64,000 nucleotides of DNA from an uncultured Pelagimonas sp. Its GTDB lineage: Bacteria; Pseudomonadota; Alphaproteobacteria; Rhodobacterales; Rhodobacteraceae. The DNA is taken from contig CANMPP010000001.1 in the NCBI GenBank assembly GCA_947499735.1, positions 992,001 through 1,056,000 on the forward strand. Direction: 5' to 3'. The notes under the pieces were generated by a model. It was not told where the DNA came from and searched no databases. It saw only the letters and a program-made list of their open reading frames with translations. The translations under genes were made by a program, and so were the position numbers. The first letter of the stretch is position 1. The number at the start of each line of letters is the position of its first letter. Shown piece by piece: positions 48,147 to 56,958 of this stretch.

Positions 48147-49040
48147 ATGAAAACCCTATCTTTTAGCGCGGCAAACCCCAGGGCGTTTGGTGCCGCGCTG
48201 GTTCTCTTGTCTGCGGTCTTCTTTAGTATGGCTGGTCTTTTTGCCAAGGGGGTTGATGCCGGGGCATGGGATGTCGTGTTCTGGCGCGCGCTGTTTGGCA
48301 GCCTGTTTTTGCTTGTCTTTGTCAGCGGGAGGGGCCGGTTGCAAAGTGAATGGCGCGGCATGGGACAATGGGGATGGATCGTAGCGATCGTAATTGCGGG
48401 TGCATCGACATGTTATTTGGCTGCGTTCAAATACACCGCGATTACCAACGTATCTTTGATCTACGCGGTCACCCCGCTATTGGCGGCTGGGTTGGCCTGG
48501 GGGTTGCTAAAGGAAAGGCCAAGTTTGCAGGTGATGATATGCAGTTTGGCTGCATTGGCTGGTGTGTTTGTCATTGTCGCTGGGTCGCTTGGATCGGTTC
48601 AAATGCTTGGCGATACGCTTGCCCTTGGAATGGCGATCGGCAGCGCGCTTATCCTGCTGATGTATCGTGCCTATCCTGACACCCCAACCGTCATGCCAAC
48701 AATTGTGTCTTCGGTGATCTTGCTGCCGATCGCAGCGGCGATGAGCAACCCGTTACAGACTGCCTTCTCTGACATCTTGGTGCTCGCGGTATTTGGGTTT
48801 GTGTTCTCTTTCGGTGCGGTTCTGTTTGTGGAAGGTGCACGTCGTTTACCATCGGGTGAAAGCGCGCTTTTGTCGACAATGGAAGTGCCCATCGCGCCGG
48901 TATTGGCATGGCTTGTTTTAGGAGAACGCGTCGGATTACAGGTCGCACTGGGCGGTATCATTGTATTTTCAGCAGTGATTTTGTCACAGTTACGCTGGGG
49001 CAATCAAACAGCGACAGACCTGATGACAAAACGTGATTGA
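48147..49040 (+). CDS. EamA/DMT-family transporter
   Basis: The 297-residue permease has ten hydrophobic segments in two EamA repeats (about 14-140 and 155-285), with LLKERPSL and VLGERVGLQ at the two repeat ends. It is distinct from the other DMT protein at 2607-3485. Its place between two oxygenase genes suggests export of an amino acid or a modified metabolite, which is inference. The ATG at 48147 lies 225 bases after paralogue A, and a read-through transcript is possible. Confidence 0.88.
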   Translation: MKTLSFSAANPRAFGAALVLLSAVFFSMAGLFAKGVDAGAWDVVFWRALFGSLFLLVFVSGRGRLQSEWRGMGQWGWIVAIVIAGASTCYLAAFKYTAITNVSLIYAVTPLLAAGLAWGLLKERPSLQVMICSLAALAGVFVIVAGSLGSVQMLGDTLALGMAIGSALILLMYRAYPDTPTVMPTIVSSVILLPIAAAMSNPLQTAFSDILVLAVFGFVFSFGAVLFVEGARRLPSGESALLSTMEVPIAPVLAWLVLGERVGLQVALGGIIVFSAVILSQLRWGNQTATDLMTKRD

Positions 49041-49295
49041 TGGCGATGTGCGGGTAGACAGAATCGCGTTTGTTTGAAGAAACCGGTCGCTCTTTGGCTC
49101 CATGTCCAAATTTCTCGGCCAATATTCTTGTCTGACGTCCATGAAATGGCTTTTTTTGGTGTTCTAAGCCAAAATATAGCCTGAAATTGATTTTTTATTA
49201 CCTGATTGACGCTCTTTGAGCGTATTCAGGACATGTGTTTTATCAATCAAATTTTTCAACATTTTTTAAAAATCAATTTTCAGAAGGAAACAACG

Positions 49296-50174
49296 ATGTT
49301 TCACAAACACTTTGGTGTCTTGGCTGTGCTTGCCTTAACATCTGCATGCGACCCCATTTACGATGAATTTTCGTCTCCTGGCGGATATCCTGCTGTGCAG
49401 GCTGATCGGTTGCTTAAAGCCGTTACATTTCAACAACATGCTGATCGTTATCGGACGGTTAGCTATTTTCTAGCTGGGATGTCTTTGAATGCGGCATATG
49501 ACGACGATAGCGCTGAGGAAGCTATTAGAAACTATCTGGCGTTGTTAGACACTTTGGATACTATGGATACCGCGCTAGCAAAGTGTTCATACAAATCCGA
49601 TGCAATAGCTTCATGCGTGTCTGATCTAAGCTCAGAAACGAGCTTTGATTTTGAAGAACTGTCCCTTGATGCTCAACGCGACTTAAGGGATGTGGCGATA
49701 GACCTGATCGATAGTCTTGGGCTGCGTCTAAGTTCAAATGACATTAGCTCAATCACGAATTTAACGACCTTGGCTGGTTTTATTTGGGATTTGCAAAGTC
49801 AAATTGGAGCCGTCCGAGAAGTCGCTGCCGGCTATCGTGGAATGACGCATATCTATGCGCGCACAGTCGCAACGCAATTTAGCGGTGTAACGAAAGGCGC
49901 CTGCGAACAGTTGAAAACGGAGCTGGATGATCTCTACATAAAGGGAAAATTTGTAACCAGCCCAACTATCGAGACGGAAGATAGTACTACCGCGTATCGC
50001 CGGTTGAACCGTCTGTTTGAGCTTTCAAATGAATGTGTTGAAACGCAAAACAGCAACGAAAACACCGGATCATATTGGACGGACAACTATAAAAAGGCAG
50101 CTAAGGCGCTGGTTCACAAAGCCTGTTTGAAAGCGCAAAAGCTAACATCTGATGATGCTTGCGGAACGCTCTAA
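49296..50174 (+). CDS. Hypothetical lipoprotein, AT-rich orphan
   Basis: The 292-residue product starts at the ATG at 49296 with AAGGAAA in front. A signal peptide ends in LTSAC with Cys18, followed by DPIYDEF, so lipidation is plausible although Thr at -3 is uncommon. The mature part is helical (LRDVAIDLIDSLGLRL, AGFIWDLQSQIGAV) with five further cysteines (CSYKSDAIASC, GACEQL, NECVE, KACLKA, DDACGTL) that could form disulfides. No family is recognised. The gene is AT-richer than its neighbours and sits between the DMT exporter and paralogue B. Confidence 0.7.
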   Translation: MFHKHFGVLAVLALTSACDPIYDEFSSPGGYPAVQADRLLKAVTFQQHADRYRTVSYFLAGMSLNAAYDDDSAEEAIRNYLALLDTLDTMDTALAKCSYKSDAIASCVSDLSSETSFDFEELSLDAQRDLRDVAIDLIDSLGLRLSSNDISSITNLTTLAGFIWDLQSQIGAVREVAAGYRGMTHIYARTVATQFSGVTKGACEQLKTELDDLYIKGKFVTSPTIETEDSTTAYRRLNRLFELSNECVETQNSNENTGSYWTDNYKKAAKALVHKACLKAQKLTSDDACGTL

Positions 50175-50205
50175 GTTCTGAGGAAAGTCGATATTTGCTT
50201 TGGTG

Positions 50206-50242
50206 AATATCCCCGCCATGTTTCTATTCTGGCGGGGATATT
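50206..50242. terminator. Bidirectional terminator between convergent genes
   Basis: AATATCCCCGCCA (50206-50218) and TGGCGGGGATATT (50230-50242) form a perfect 13-pair stem with an 11-base loop, four bases before the stop codon of the oxygenase gene on the other strand. Confidence 0.8.
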
Positions 50243-50245
50243 GTG

Positions 50246-51079
50246 TTAGTCGATCAACGCATCAGCGCGTTGGCCTGCGCGCTCTAGATGGATTGGCAAA
50301 ACGCGGCCATAGAGCTGACGTGTGCGTTCTGGTGCGCCGACCATGTCGGGCTGTTCTACATAGGAAAAAATCGCGACATAGCGCGGTGTGGTCCCACGTA
50401 ATGGGGCGACGCGATGCAAACTGTAGCGGCCTTTGAACAATTGTAGATCACCTGGTTCCAATGTCAGGCTGACCACTTTATCTGACCGCTCTTCCAGCAC
50501 CTCAGCAACGTCTTCAAATTTTTCATCCGTGGTGCTGCGGATCATGGGCGCATATTGGAATTCGCCGCCGCTTTCCGCGTTTTGGATGGCCAAAGTGACG
50601 GTAAAGTTGTTGGTGTCGAAATGCCAAGGAAACCCTTCGCCTTCATCCGCCGCATTGATGATGACATCCGCCAAAGGGTCGGCGTAGCGATAGAAATGCT
50701 CTTCCTGCAAACAGTCTTTGATAAATGGATCAAAGGCAGGGAAATCATGGACGCTGCGCAGCGGGCCATCGGTCATGAAATTATCGGCCGGAACAAACGC
50801 GTTTGAGCGGTCGTAAAAATACCTGCGCGGGTCATTTTCAGGTAGGGACGGATCTTCTGCGGTGAAATACGCATTTGTGCGCGAATAACTGCGATGGCCT
50901 TTGTCGGCGACCGCGTCTGCCTCGGCGGCGATTGCGGCCACACCTTGCGGTGTCAGAAAGCCCTTTAAAACGGCACAGCCATCACGTGCCAGATCACTGC
51001 GCACCTGAGCGATCACAGCATCCCGTCCGGGGCCCGTAAGCGGATAACGTTCTAGATCAATGAGGTCTTTGGAATTCAT
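50246..51079 (-). CDS. 2-Oxoglutarate/Fe(II)-type oxygenase, paralogue B
   Basis: The 277-residue protein matches paralogue A along its length: YADPLADVI, WHFDTNNFTVTL with H153-F-D155, GRYSLHRVAP with H222, and R233 eleven residues later. The spacings of H to H (69 versus 70) and of H to R (11) are the same, which supports common fold and cofactors. I prefer the ATG at 51079 because AAGGGA lies eight bases before it; an ATG at 51088 is the alternative. The two proteins differ clearly in the N-terminal half (YFYDRSNAFVPADNF is only here), so substrates may differ. It lies downstream of trpE on the same strand, beyond a hairpin. Confidence 0.8.
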   Translation of the reverse strand: MNSKDLIDLERYPLTGPGRDAVIAQVRSDLARDGCAVLKGFLTPQGVAAIAAEADAVADKGHRSYSRTNAYFTAEDPSLPENDPRRYFYDRSNAFVPADNFMTDGPLRSVHDFPAFDPFIKDCLQEEHFYRYADPLADVIINAADEGEGFPWHFDTNNFTVTLAIQNAESGGEFQYAPMIRSTTDEKFEDVAEVLEERSDKVVSLTLEPGDLQLFKGRYSLHRVAPLRGTTPRYVAIFSYVEQPDMVGAPERTRQLYGRVLPIHLERAGQRADALID

Positions 51080-51256
51080 GGGGTTCATCCCTTTCAAACT
51101 GAATTGAGTAAAGGTGAACCGATCCGTCTAGGGGATTCTGCCAAAATGCCGACATCAGACAGGTCGTATTTTGGCATTTTGTATGTATTGATTCAAAAAA
51201 TTGAAATTCGTTTTTCTGCTTTAATTTCAATGATGTGTCAGGGTGAATGAAATTAA

Positions 51257-51291
51257 GGGCTCAAGCAATGTGAATGCTTAAGCCCCGATTT
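51257..51291. terminator. Stem-loop after trpE, T-run on the plus strand
   Basis: GGGCTCAAGCA (51257-51267) and TGCTTAAGCCC (51275-51285) pair with one mismatch on the plus-strand RNA but a G-U pair on the minus-strand RNA. Plus is followed by GATTTTTT; minus by TTAATTTC. It probably ends trpE transcription; the plus-side T-run is unexplained because no plus-strand gene lies in front. Confidence 0.6.
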
Positions 51292-51309
51292 TTTCGATCT
51301 ATCCCTAGA

Positions 51310-52824
51310 TCAGCTATTGCCAGATCCAGTAAAGCGCGCGGAGTCTGCTGCTGCGCGTCTGATCGCGTTGGATTTGTGAACTGTCTCTTGGTATTCGGCC
51401 TCGGGATCACTGTCATAGACAACGCCACCCCCGGCCTGAATATAGAGCTTTTCATCCTTCACGATCGCGGTGCGCAGCGCGATGCAGACATCCATATCAC
51501 CGCCGGAACTAAAGTAGCCCACACCACCGCCATAGATGCCGCGCTTTTCAGGTTCCAGTTCGTCGATGATTTCCATCGCACGTACCTTTGGCGCGCCTGA
51601 AACCGTACCAGCGGGCAGACCGGCCAGCAAAGCCGATAGCGCGTCCTGATCATCGGCCAATTCACCCACGACGTTGGACACAATATGCATCACATGGCTG
51701 TAACGTTCGATGATGAACTTTTCCGTTGGTCGGACTGTGCCGATCTTGGACACTTTTCCTGTATCGTTGCGGCCCAGATCCAGCAGCATCAAATGCTCGG
51801 CCAGTTCTTTTTTGTCGGCCAATAGATCGGCCTCTAGCGCGCGATCTTCTTCCGGCGTTGCCCCGCGTGGGCGCGTGCCTGCGATGGGTCGGATTGTGAC
51901 CTCGTCGCCGAAAACCCGTACCAAGATTTCCGGGCTCGCGCCGATGACTTGGAAACCGCCAAAGTTGAAATAGAACATGAACGGGGACGGGTTCGTGCGC
52001 CGTAAACTGCGATAAAGCGCGAAGGGCGGTAGCGGGAAATCCTGCGTCCAGCGTTGCGCGGGCACGACCTGAAAGATATCGCCAGCCCGGATGTATTCTT
52101 TCGCCTTCTCCACAGCGGCATGATAGCCTTCGCGGGTGAAATTCGAAACCGGCGGTGCGATTTCCGCAGCGTCCCCCAGATCGCGTGTGGCCTGTGGCAT
52201 GGCGCGTTCCAAATCGCGCACAGCGTCCATCACACGCTCTGCTGCTTGGGCATAGGCGGCTTTGGCGCTGACACCGTCTTGAACCCATGCTGGGGACACA
52301 ACCGTGACTTCGCCTTTCACACCATCCAGCACCGCCACGACAGAGGGGCGCAACATGACCGCGTCAGGTAGGCCAAGGGGGTCCGGGTTCACATTTGGCA
52401 GATGTTCTACCAAACGGATCATGTCGTAACCAAGATACCCAAAAAGCCCGGCCGCTGCTTGTGGCAGATCCTCTGGCAGGTCGATTTTGCTTTCCGCGAT
52501 CAATGCGCGCAAGGATGCCAGCGGATCATCGGACAGATCTTCAAACGCATCGCGTTCATAGCGCGCCTGACGGTTGATCCGGCTGCTTGTACCGCGGCAT
52601 TCCCAGATCAGGTCTGGCTTCATGCCGATGATGGAATAGCGCCCGCGCACTTCACCGCCCGTCACAGATTCCAACATAAACGCATCTTGGGATGCGCCCG
52701 TAAGTTTCAGCATCAAAGATACAGGCGTATCGAGATCTGCGGCCAGTCGCGTATAGACAACTTGGTTGTTGCCAGCTGCATAGCCCGCTGCAAACGCGTC
52801 AAATTGTGGTGTTAACTGAGCCAT
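51310..52824 (-). CDS. trpE: Anthranilate synthase component I
   Basis: It makes anthranilate from chorismate, with ammonia supplied by TrpG, as the first step of tryptophan synthesis. The 504-residue protein has the N-terminal Trp-binding region (ESVTGGEVRGRYSIIGM) and the chorismate domain with PIAGTRPRGATPEEDRALE, LDLGRNDTGKV, and GTVSGAPKVRAMEIIDELE. Its ATG follows the ppiD stop codon with no base between (TAAATG). No trpG, trpD or trpC gene lies downstream: a hairpin and an oxygenase gene follow instead. Confidence 0.96.
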   Translation of the reverse strand: MAQLTPQFDAFAAGYAAGNNQVVYTRLAADLDTPVSLMLKLTGASQDAFMLESVTGGEVRGRYSIIGMKPDLIWECRGTSSRINRQARYERDAFEDLSDDPLASLRALIAESKIDLPEDLPQAAAGLFGYLGYDMIRLVEHLPNVNPDPLGLPDAVMLRPSVVAVLDGVKGEVTVVSPAWVQDGVSAKAAYAQAAERVMDAVRDLERAMPQATRDLGDAAEIAPPVSNFTREGYHAAVEKAKEYIRAGDIFQVVPAQRWTQDFPLPPFALYRSLRRTNPSPFMFYFNFGGFQVIGASPEILVRVFGDEVTIRPIAGTRPRGATPEEDRALEADLLADKKELAEHLMLLDLGRNDTGKVSKIGTVRPTEKFIIERYSHVMHIVSNVVGELADDQDALSALLAGLPAGTVSGAPKVRAMEIIDELEPEKRGIYGGGVGYFSSGGDMDVCIALRTAIVKDEKLYIQAGGGVVYDSDPEAEYQETVHKSNAIRRAAADSARFTGSGNS

Positions 52825-54705
52825 TTACTGCAGTCCTGCTTCGATTGCAGCGATCGCATTTTGATCAACATTCACACCTGCACGGGATTGAATATCTGCT
52901 GAAAGCAGGTTGATCAGATCGTCCTGCAAGGATTGGCTGGCTTGTTGACCGTATAGCTCTAGGAACTGCGTATTACGCTCATCCGTCAGATCGGCGGCGA
53001 TAATTTTGCCCAAACGAACAACATAAACGCTGTTTTCAGTTGTTACGACTTGGGCAGCGCCTGGTTCCAAAGCAAAGGCGGCATCGCGAATGTCACTTGG
53101 CAAATCTGTGGTGAAGCTCTGACGTTCAATTCCAGTTTCCACCTGTTCTTCCAGCGCCAAGGTGCCAAAGCTGTCGCCATTCCCGAGGGAGGACACCATG
53201 TTCTCACCTTCGGCTTGCAGGGCTGCAATCCGTTGATCAGCAGTCCAGCCATCAATTACGGCTTGGCGTACGTCATCCAGTGGCTGCGGTGTGGGTTCTA
53301 CGATTTCGTCCAAACGGATCGCAAACAAACCGCCATCGCCCAATTCGTCAATTTTCGCGAAATCATCGATTGTCGCCTCGTTGGCAACCTCGCGGAATGC
53401 CGGGTACCCTGCAATCCCATCTTCGCTTAGGTCGTTGAAACCGATTTGACCAAATTGCATGTCGCTTTCATCTGCGACCTCTTCCAATGTTGCACCGCCG
53501 GCCAAAAGATCATCCAGATCTTCTGCTTGTGCCGCAATCACGCGACGTGCGCGATCTAGAACCAACGTATCGGTCAGGGCTGGTTTGGCGTCTTCAAAGC
53601 CGGTGCTTTGCGCATCCAAAATCCCGTTCACACGATATAGGGCAGATCCCAGATCAGATGGGGCAGGGCCGGTCACAACGCCAACATCCGCCGCGAAGAC
53701 CATGTCGCTGGCTGCGCCCAGCTCATCCGCACTTAAATCGCCCAGATCAACATCCAGCAATGACAGACCGCGTTCCTCGACCAGATCAGCAAATGTGATT
53801 TCGCCGCTTGTAATGCGATCAAGCGCGGCTTGCGCGTCGGATTCTGAAACAAAGGGAAGACGTTCTACCAAACGGCGCTCAGGCAAATTGAATTGATCAA
53901 ATTGCTCTTCATAAGCTGCGCGCAAGGCTTCTTCATCAACGTCTACACTGTCCAAAATCATGTCCGGCGTGATCCACGCGTAACTGATCTGACGGGTTTC
54001 TGGGATGATGAACTGATCGACATTGGCGTCATACCACGCTGTCAATTCGGCCTCTGTTGGTTCGGAAAACTCTGTGTTTAGCAAAAGCGTTTCGGGCAAT
54101 TCAGCCCATGAAAAATCACGTGTTTCGCCAACGAACCCAACCAAGATTTCGGAGAATGTATCAGGCATCAAATCGGAACCACCGATTGCGGACAAAAACA
54201 GGCTGCGCGCCTGACCACGGCGCAGGTCTGCTTCAAAGTCTTTTTCGCTCAGACCGTTTTGGGCCAACAACGCGCGATATGTATCGCGGTCAAACCCGCC
54301 TGACAGTCCGCTAAACGCATCAATGCTGCGGATTTCATCGGCGACCTGTGCATCCCCAACAGAGATACCAAATTCTGCCGTTTCATTATCGAATGCGGCA
54401 GCGGCCACAACTTGGTTCAAGACGCCAGAAGTCAAACCAAGGCTTTGCGCCTGTTGGAAGGTCAGCGTGGGTCCAAATTGCTGGCGCAATGCATTCATTT
54501 GGCCGCTCAACGCGGCAAAGTAGCTTTGCGCATCGATATCTGTTTTGCCAACTTTGCCAACACTGCGCAGCGTTCCCGAAAAGTTGCTGATGCCCAGCCC
54601 GCCAAGACCAACAATCAGGACTGCGATCAGACCAAGACCAATCGTATTAGACGCGCCTTTGCGTTTTTTGATCGGCGTGTCCTCTTGTGTATCATTACCA
54701 CTCAT
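52825..54705 (-). CDS. ppiD: Peptidyl-prolyl isomerase of the PpiD/SurA type
   Basis: This is an inner-membrane-anchored periplasmic chaperone of 626 residues. A basic cytosolic tip (TPIKKRKGAS) and one membrane helix at about 25-45 are followed by a SurA-N-like helical domain (about 55-190), a parvulin-like domain (about 235-365, divergent) and a C-terminal helical part. It helps newly exported proteins leave the Sec channel. I start at the ATG at 54705 (MSGNDTQEDTPIKK), not at an ATG 12 codons upstream. It is cotranscribed with trpE, whose ATG follows its stop at once. Confidence 0.9.
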   Translation of the reverse strand: MSGNDTQEDTPIKKRKGASNTIGLGLIAVLIVGLGGLGISNFSGTLRSVGKVGKTDIDAQSYFAALSGQMNALRQQFGPTLTFQQAQSLGLTSGVLNQVVAAAAFDNETAEFGISVGDAQVADEIRSIDAFSGLSGGFDRDTYRALLAQNGLSEKDFEADLRRGQARSLFLSAIGGSDLMPDTFSEILVGFVGETRDFSWAELPETLLLNTEFSEPTEAELTAWYDANVDQFIIPETRQISYAWITPDMILDSVDVDEEALRAAYEEQFDQFNLPERRLVERLPFVSESDAQAALDRITSGEITFADLVEERGLSLLDVDLGDLSADELGAASDMVFAADVGVVTGPAPSDLGSALYRVNGILDAQSTGFEDAKPALTDTLVLDRARRVIAAQAEDLDDLLAGGATLEEVADESDMQFGQIGFNDLSEDGIAGYPAFREVANEATIDDFAKIDELGDGGLFAIRLDEIVEPTPQPLDDVRQAVIDGWTADQRIAALQAEGENMVSSLGNGDSFGTLALEEQVETGIERQSFTTDLPSDIRDAAFALEPGAAQVVTTENSVYVVRLGKIIAADLTDERNTQFLELYGQQASQSLQDDLINLLSADIQSRAGVNVDQNAIAAIEAGLQ

Positions 54706-54825
54706 CTTGGGCCTCTTTGCCAGTGCATCGACCCAAGGCAAGTCCCGGGATCATCGCGTGTTGCTATGCGTTTGCCGGGAATATCTATTCTGCCGTTGCG
54801 CGGGGTGCAAGCGGGCAGTGTGGTT

Positions 54826-56016
54826 TCACATGCGCGTTGGCCAATCGATCTGCGATAACCGATCAAACAAATCCGTGATTTGATCTGTATCGATATTGGC
54901 AAAGGCGACGCGAAACTGCTGGGCACCTTCTGCGCTGCCATCTGGGTGGAACATGGTGCCGGGCAAGACAAGAATGCCGGCGTCTTTGACCAGTTTTGGG
55001 GCCAAAACATCAGATCCTTCCGCAAAAGGATGTTCCAGATAGGCAAAATAGGCCCCGCATCCCATCAAACGCCAACCTTTATCTGCGATCTTTTCCATTC
55101 CATCACAAATGGCAGCCCGGCGTCGTAAGATTTCATCGCGTTCACCCGCAACCCAGTCGGATAGGTTTTGTATACCCCAAAGCGCGGCATGCTGGCCCAA
55201 CTGGGGGGCGCAAATTGCGACAGTGTCCTGAAATTTTTCCACTTCAGCCAAAACATCTGGCGATGTGACCAACGCACCGACGCGATGGCCGGTCAGGCGA
55301 TAAGCTTTGGAAAAGCTATAGAGATGGATCAGCGTGTCTTGCCAATCGTCTATCTGAAACAAATCGTGGGGCGTTTCCGACCTGCTGTCAAAATCCCGAT
55401 AGGTTTCATCCAACATCAACTTTATGCCGGTTTCCCGACACAGATCAAACAAGCCTTTGATCAACTCTGCAGGATATTCCACACCGCCGGGATTGTTGGG
55501 CGACACGATTGCCAGTGCCTTGGTCCTCGGTGTGATCAGGGTGCGCGCGGTTTCAACATCAGGCAACAGATTCTCATCCGTTGCCAGGGCGACAGATGTT
55601 AGCCCGCTCATATCCAGCCACATTTTATGGTTGAAATACCAAGGGGTTGGAAGAATAACTTCATCACCTTCATTACATAGTGCTGATATTGCGGCCGCAA
55701 AGGCCTGATTGCAGCCAGCAGTAATGCAGATATTTTCGGATGATACGTGCCCTTGGTAAAATCCGTTCATTTGCGCAGACAGGGCGTCGCGCAAATCTGG
55801 CAGACCCAAAACGGGACCATATAAATGAACCTCGGGGTCCTCTATCATATGGGCCATCGCAGCGCGCATCGGGGCAGGGGGTGGATCTACCGGTGCGGCC
55901 TGGCTGACATTTAAAAGCGGTTTGTCATCGGAAAATACCACGCCATCCAACCAACGCCGCGCCTCCATGACAGGAGGGGCGAATGTCGTTTGGGTGCGGC
56001 TGATAAATTTTGTCAT
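54826..56016 (-). CDS. PLP-dependent aminotransferase, class I/II
   Basis: This fold-type I protein of 396 residues carries IVSPNNPGG, LDETYRDFD, and the PLP lysine in LYSFSKAYRLTGHRVGAL. LNVSQAAPVDPPPAPM near residue 40 (with the usual GEP replaced by SQAAP) is typical of the subgroup often called 'aminotransferase' without a fixed substrate. I choose the ATG at 56016 (MTKFISRTQ), five codons into the open frame. A small XRE regulator gene precedes it on the same strand. Confidence 0.88.
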   Translation of the reverse strand: MTKFISRTQTTFAPPVMEARRWLDGVVFSDDKPLLNVSQAAPVDPPPAPMRAAMAHMIEDPEVHLYGPVLGLPDLRDALSAQMNGFYQGHVSSENICITAGCNQAFAAAISALCNEGDEVILPTPWYFNHKMWLDMSGLTSVALATDENLLPDVETARTLITPRTKALAIVSPNNPGGVEYPAELIKGLFDLCRETGIKLMLDETYRDFDSRSETPHDLFQIDDWQDTLIHLYSFSKAYRLTGHRVGALVTSPDVLAEVEKFQDTVAICAPQLGQHAALWGIQNLSDWVAGERDEILRRRAAICDGMEKIADKGWRLMGCGAYFAYLEHPFAEGSDVLAPKLVKDAGILVLPGTMFHPDGSAEGAQQFRVAFANIDTDQITDLFDRLSQIDWPTRM

Positions 56017-56102
56017 GTGGATGCTCGGCAAAGATGTTTATGGTGCGATGACATAAAACCGGATCATGCACCGGCGTAATTGACGCATCGCAAAGCCGGA
56101 TC

Positions 56103-56384
56103 TTAGCCGCAACACCCACTAGAACAAGTTGATTTTCGCGCAGGCTGTAAATCATCTGCCGTCACAGGCAGATCGCCTGTTAAAACAGCTTCGGGAACTT
56201 GCAACACCTGTGCCAGTGCGGATAGCGCAGCGACCGGCAGATCACCACGCATGGTGGCCGCACCTTCTAATCGTGCCAATTGTCTTTCGGTCAAACCCGA
56301 CAGTTTGGCAAGTTTAGGACGTCCCAGTTTGCGGGCCTTCCGAATGTCTTTCAAAACGGAAGGCTGAATCGACTGTGTGGTCAT
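56103..56384 (-). CDS. Small XRE-type regulator with Cys-rich tail
   Basis: The 93-residue protein has an XRE-like helix-turn-helix (about residues 11-65, IRKARKLGRPKLAKLSGLTERQ then LARLEG) and ends in KSTCSSGCCG. The three or four closely spaced Cys could bind a metal or sense redox state, but this is inference. The alternative start at 56399 adds five residues. It lies between the gpt gene (22 bases away) and the aminotransferase gene, on the same strand as both, so it may autoregulate the unit. Confidence 0.8.
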   Translation of the reverse strand: MTTQSIQPSVLKDIRKARKLGRPKLAKLSGLTERQLARLEGAATMRGDLPVAALSALAQVLQVPEAVLTGDLPVTADDLQPARKSTCSSGCCG

Positions 56385-56406
56385 GGCGATCTCTTGCATT
56401 GGACGA

Positions 56407-56919
56407 TCAGTCGTCTTTTCCTGTGATCGGCTTTACATATTGCAACGCCATATCCCATGGGAAGAAGATCCACGTGTCTTGGCTGACTTCAGTGATAAAG
56501 GTATCGACCTGAGGGCGGCCTTGTGGCTTGGCATAGACTGTCGCGATATGCGCCTTTGGCATCACTTTGCGCACGACTTCCAGTGTTTTACCGGTATCGA
56601 CCAAATCATCGATCACCAAGACGCCTGTACCATCACCGATCAGTTCCATGTCTGGTTCTTTGATGATGCGTGGTTCGGCTTGGGTTTGGTGATCATAGGA
56701 TTTGATGGAAATCGTATCCACGGTACGGATGTCAAGTTCGCGACTGATGATCATCGCAGGGGCCATGCCGCCGCGCGTGATGGCGACGACAGCTTTCCAG
56801 CCGCCATTCAAATCTTCTGGGCCCTTGCCCTGCAAACGCCATGCAAGCGCACGCGCATCGCGGTGGATTTGGTCCCAGCTGACATGGAACCCTTTTTCAT
56901 GGGGTAAACGATCTGACAT
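56407..56919 (-). CDS. gpt: Xanthine-guanine phosphoribosyltransferase
   Basis: It salvages xanthine and guanine with PRPP. The 170-residue length is normal. [27 protein letters not shown] is the N-terminal half; the PRPP loop is [20 protein letters not shown] with the DDLVDTG signature; [15 protein letters not shown] is the C-terminal hood. The ATG at 56919 follows AAGGAG. The XRE gene follows after 22 bases. Confidence 0.95.
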   Translation of the reverse strand: MSDRLPHEKGFHVSWDQIHRDARALAWRLQGKGPEDLNGGWKAVVAITRGGMAPAMIISRELDIRTVDTISIKSYDHQTQAEPRIIKEPDMELIGDGTGVLVIDDLVDTGKTLEVVRKVMPKAHIATVYAKPQGRPQVDTFITEVSQDTWIFFPWDMALQYVKPITGKDD

Positions 56920-56958
56920 GATGGCTCCTTACAATCGTAATGTCGCTTTGGGGTGGGC

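Noticed and set aside
51662-52288. 208-residue frame inside trpE
   Set aside because: Same strand, different frame, Arg/Gly-rich; trpE itself explains the region.
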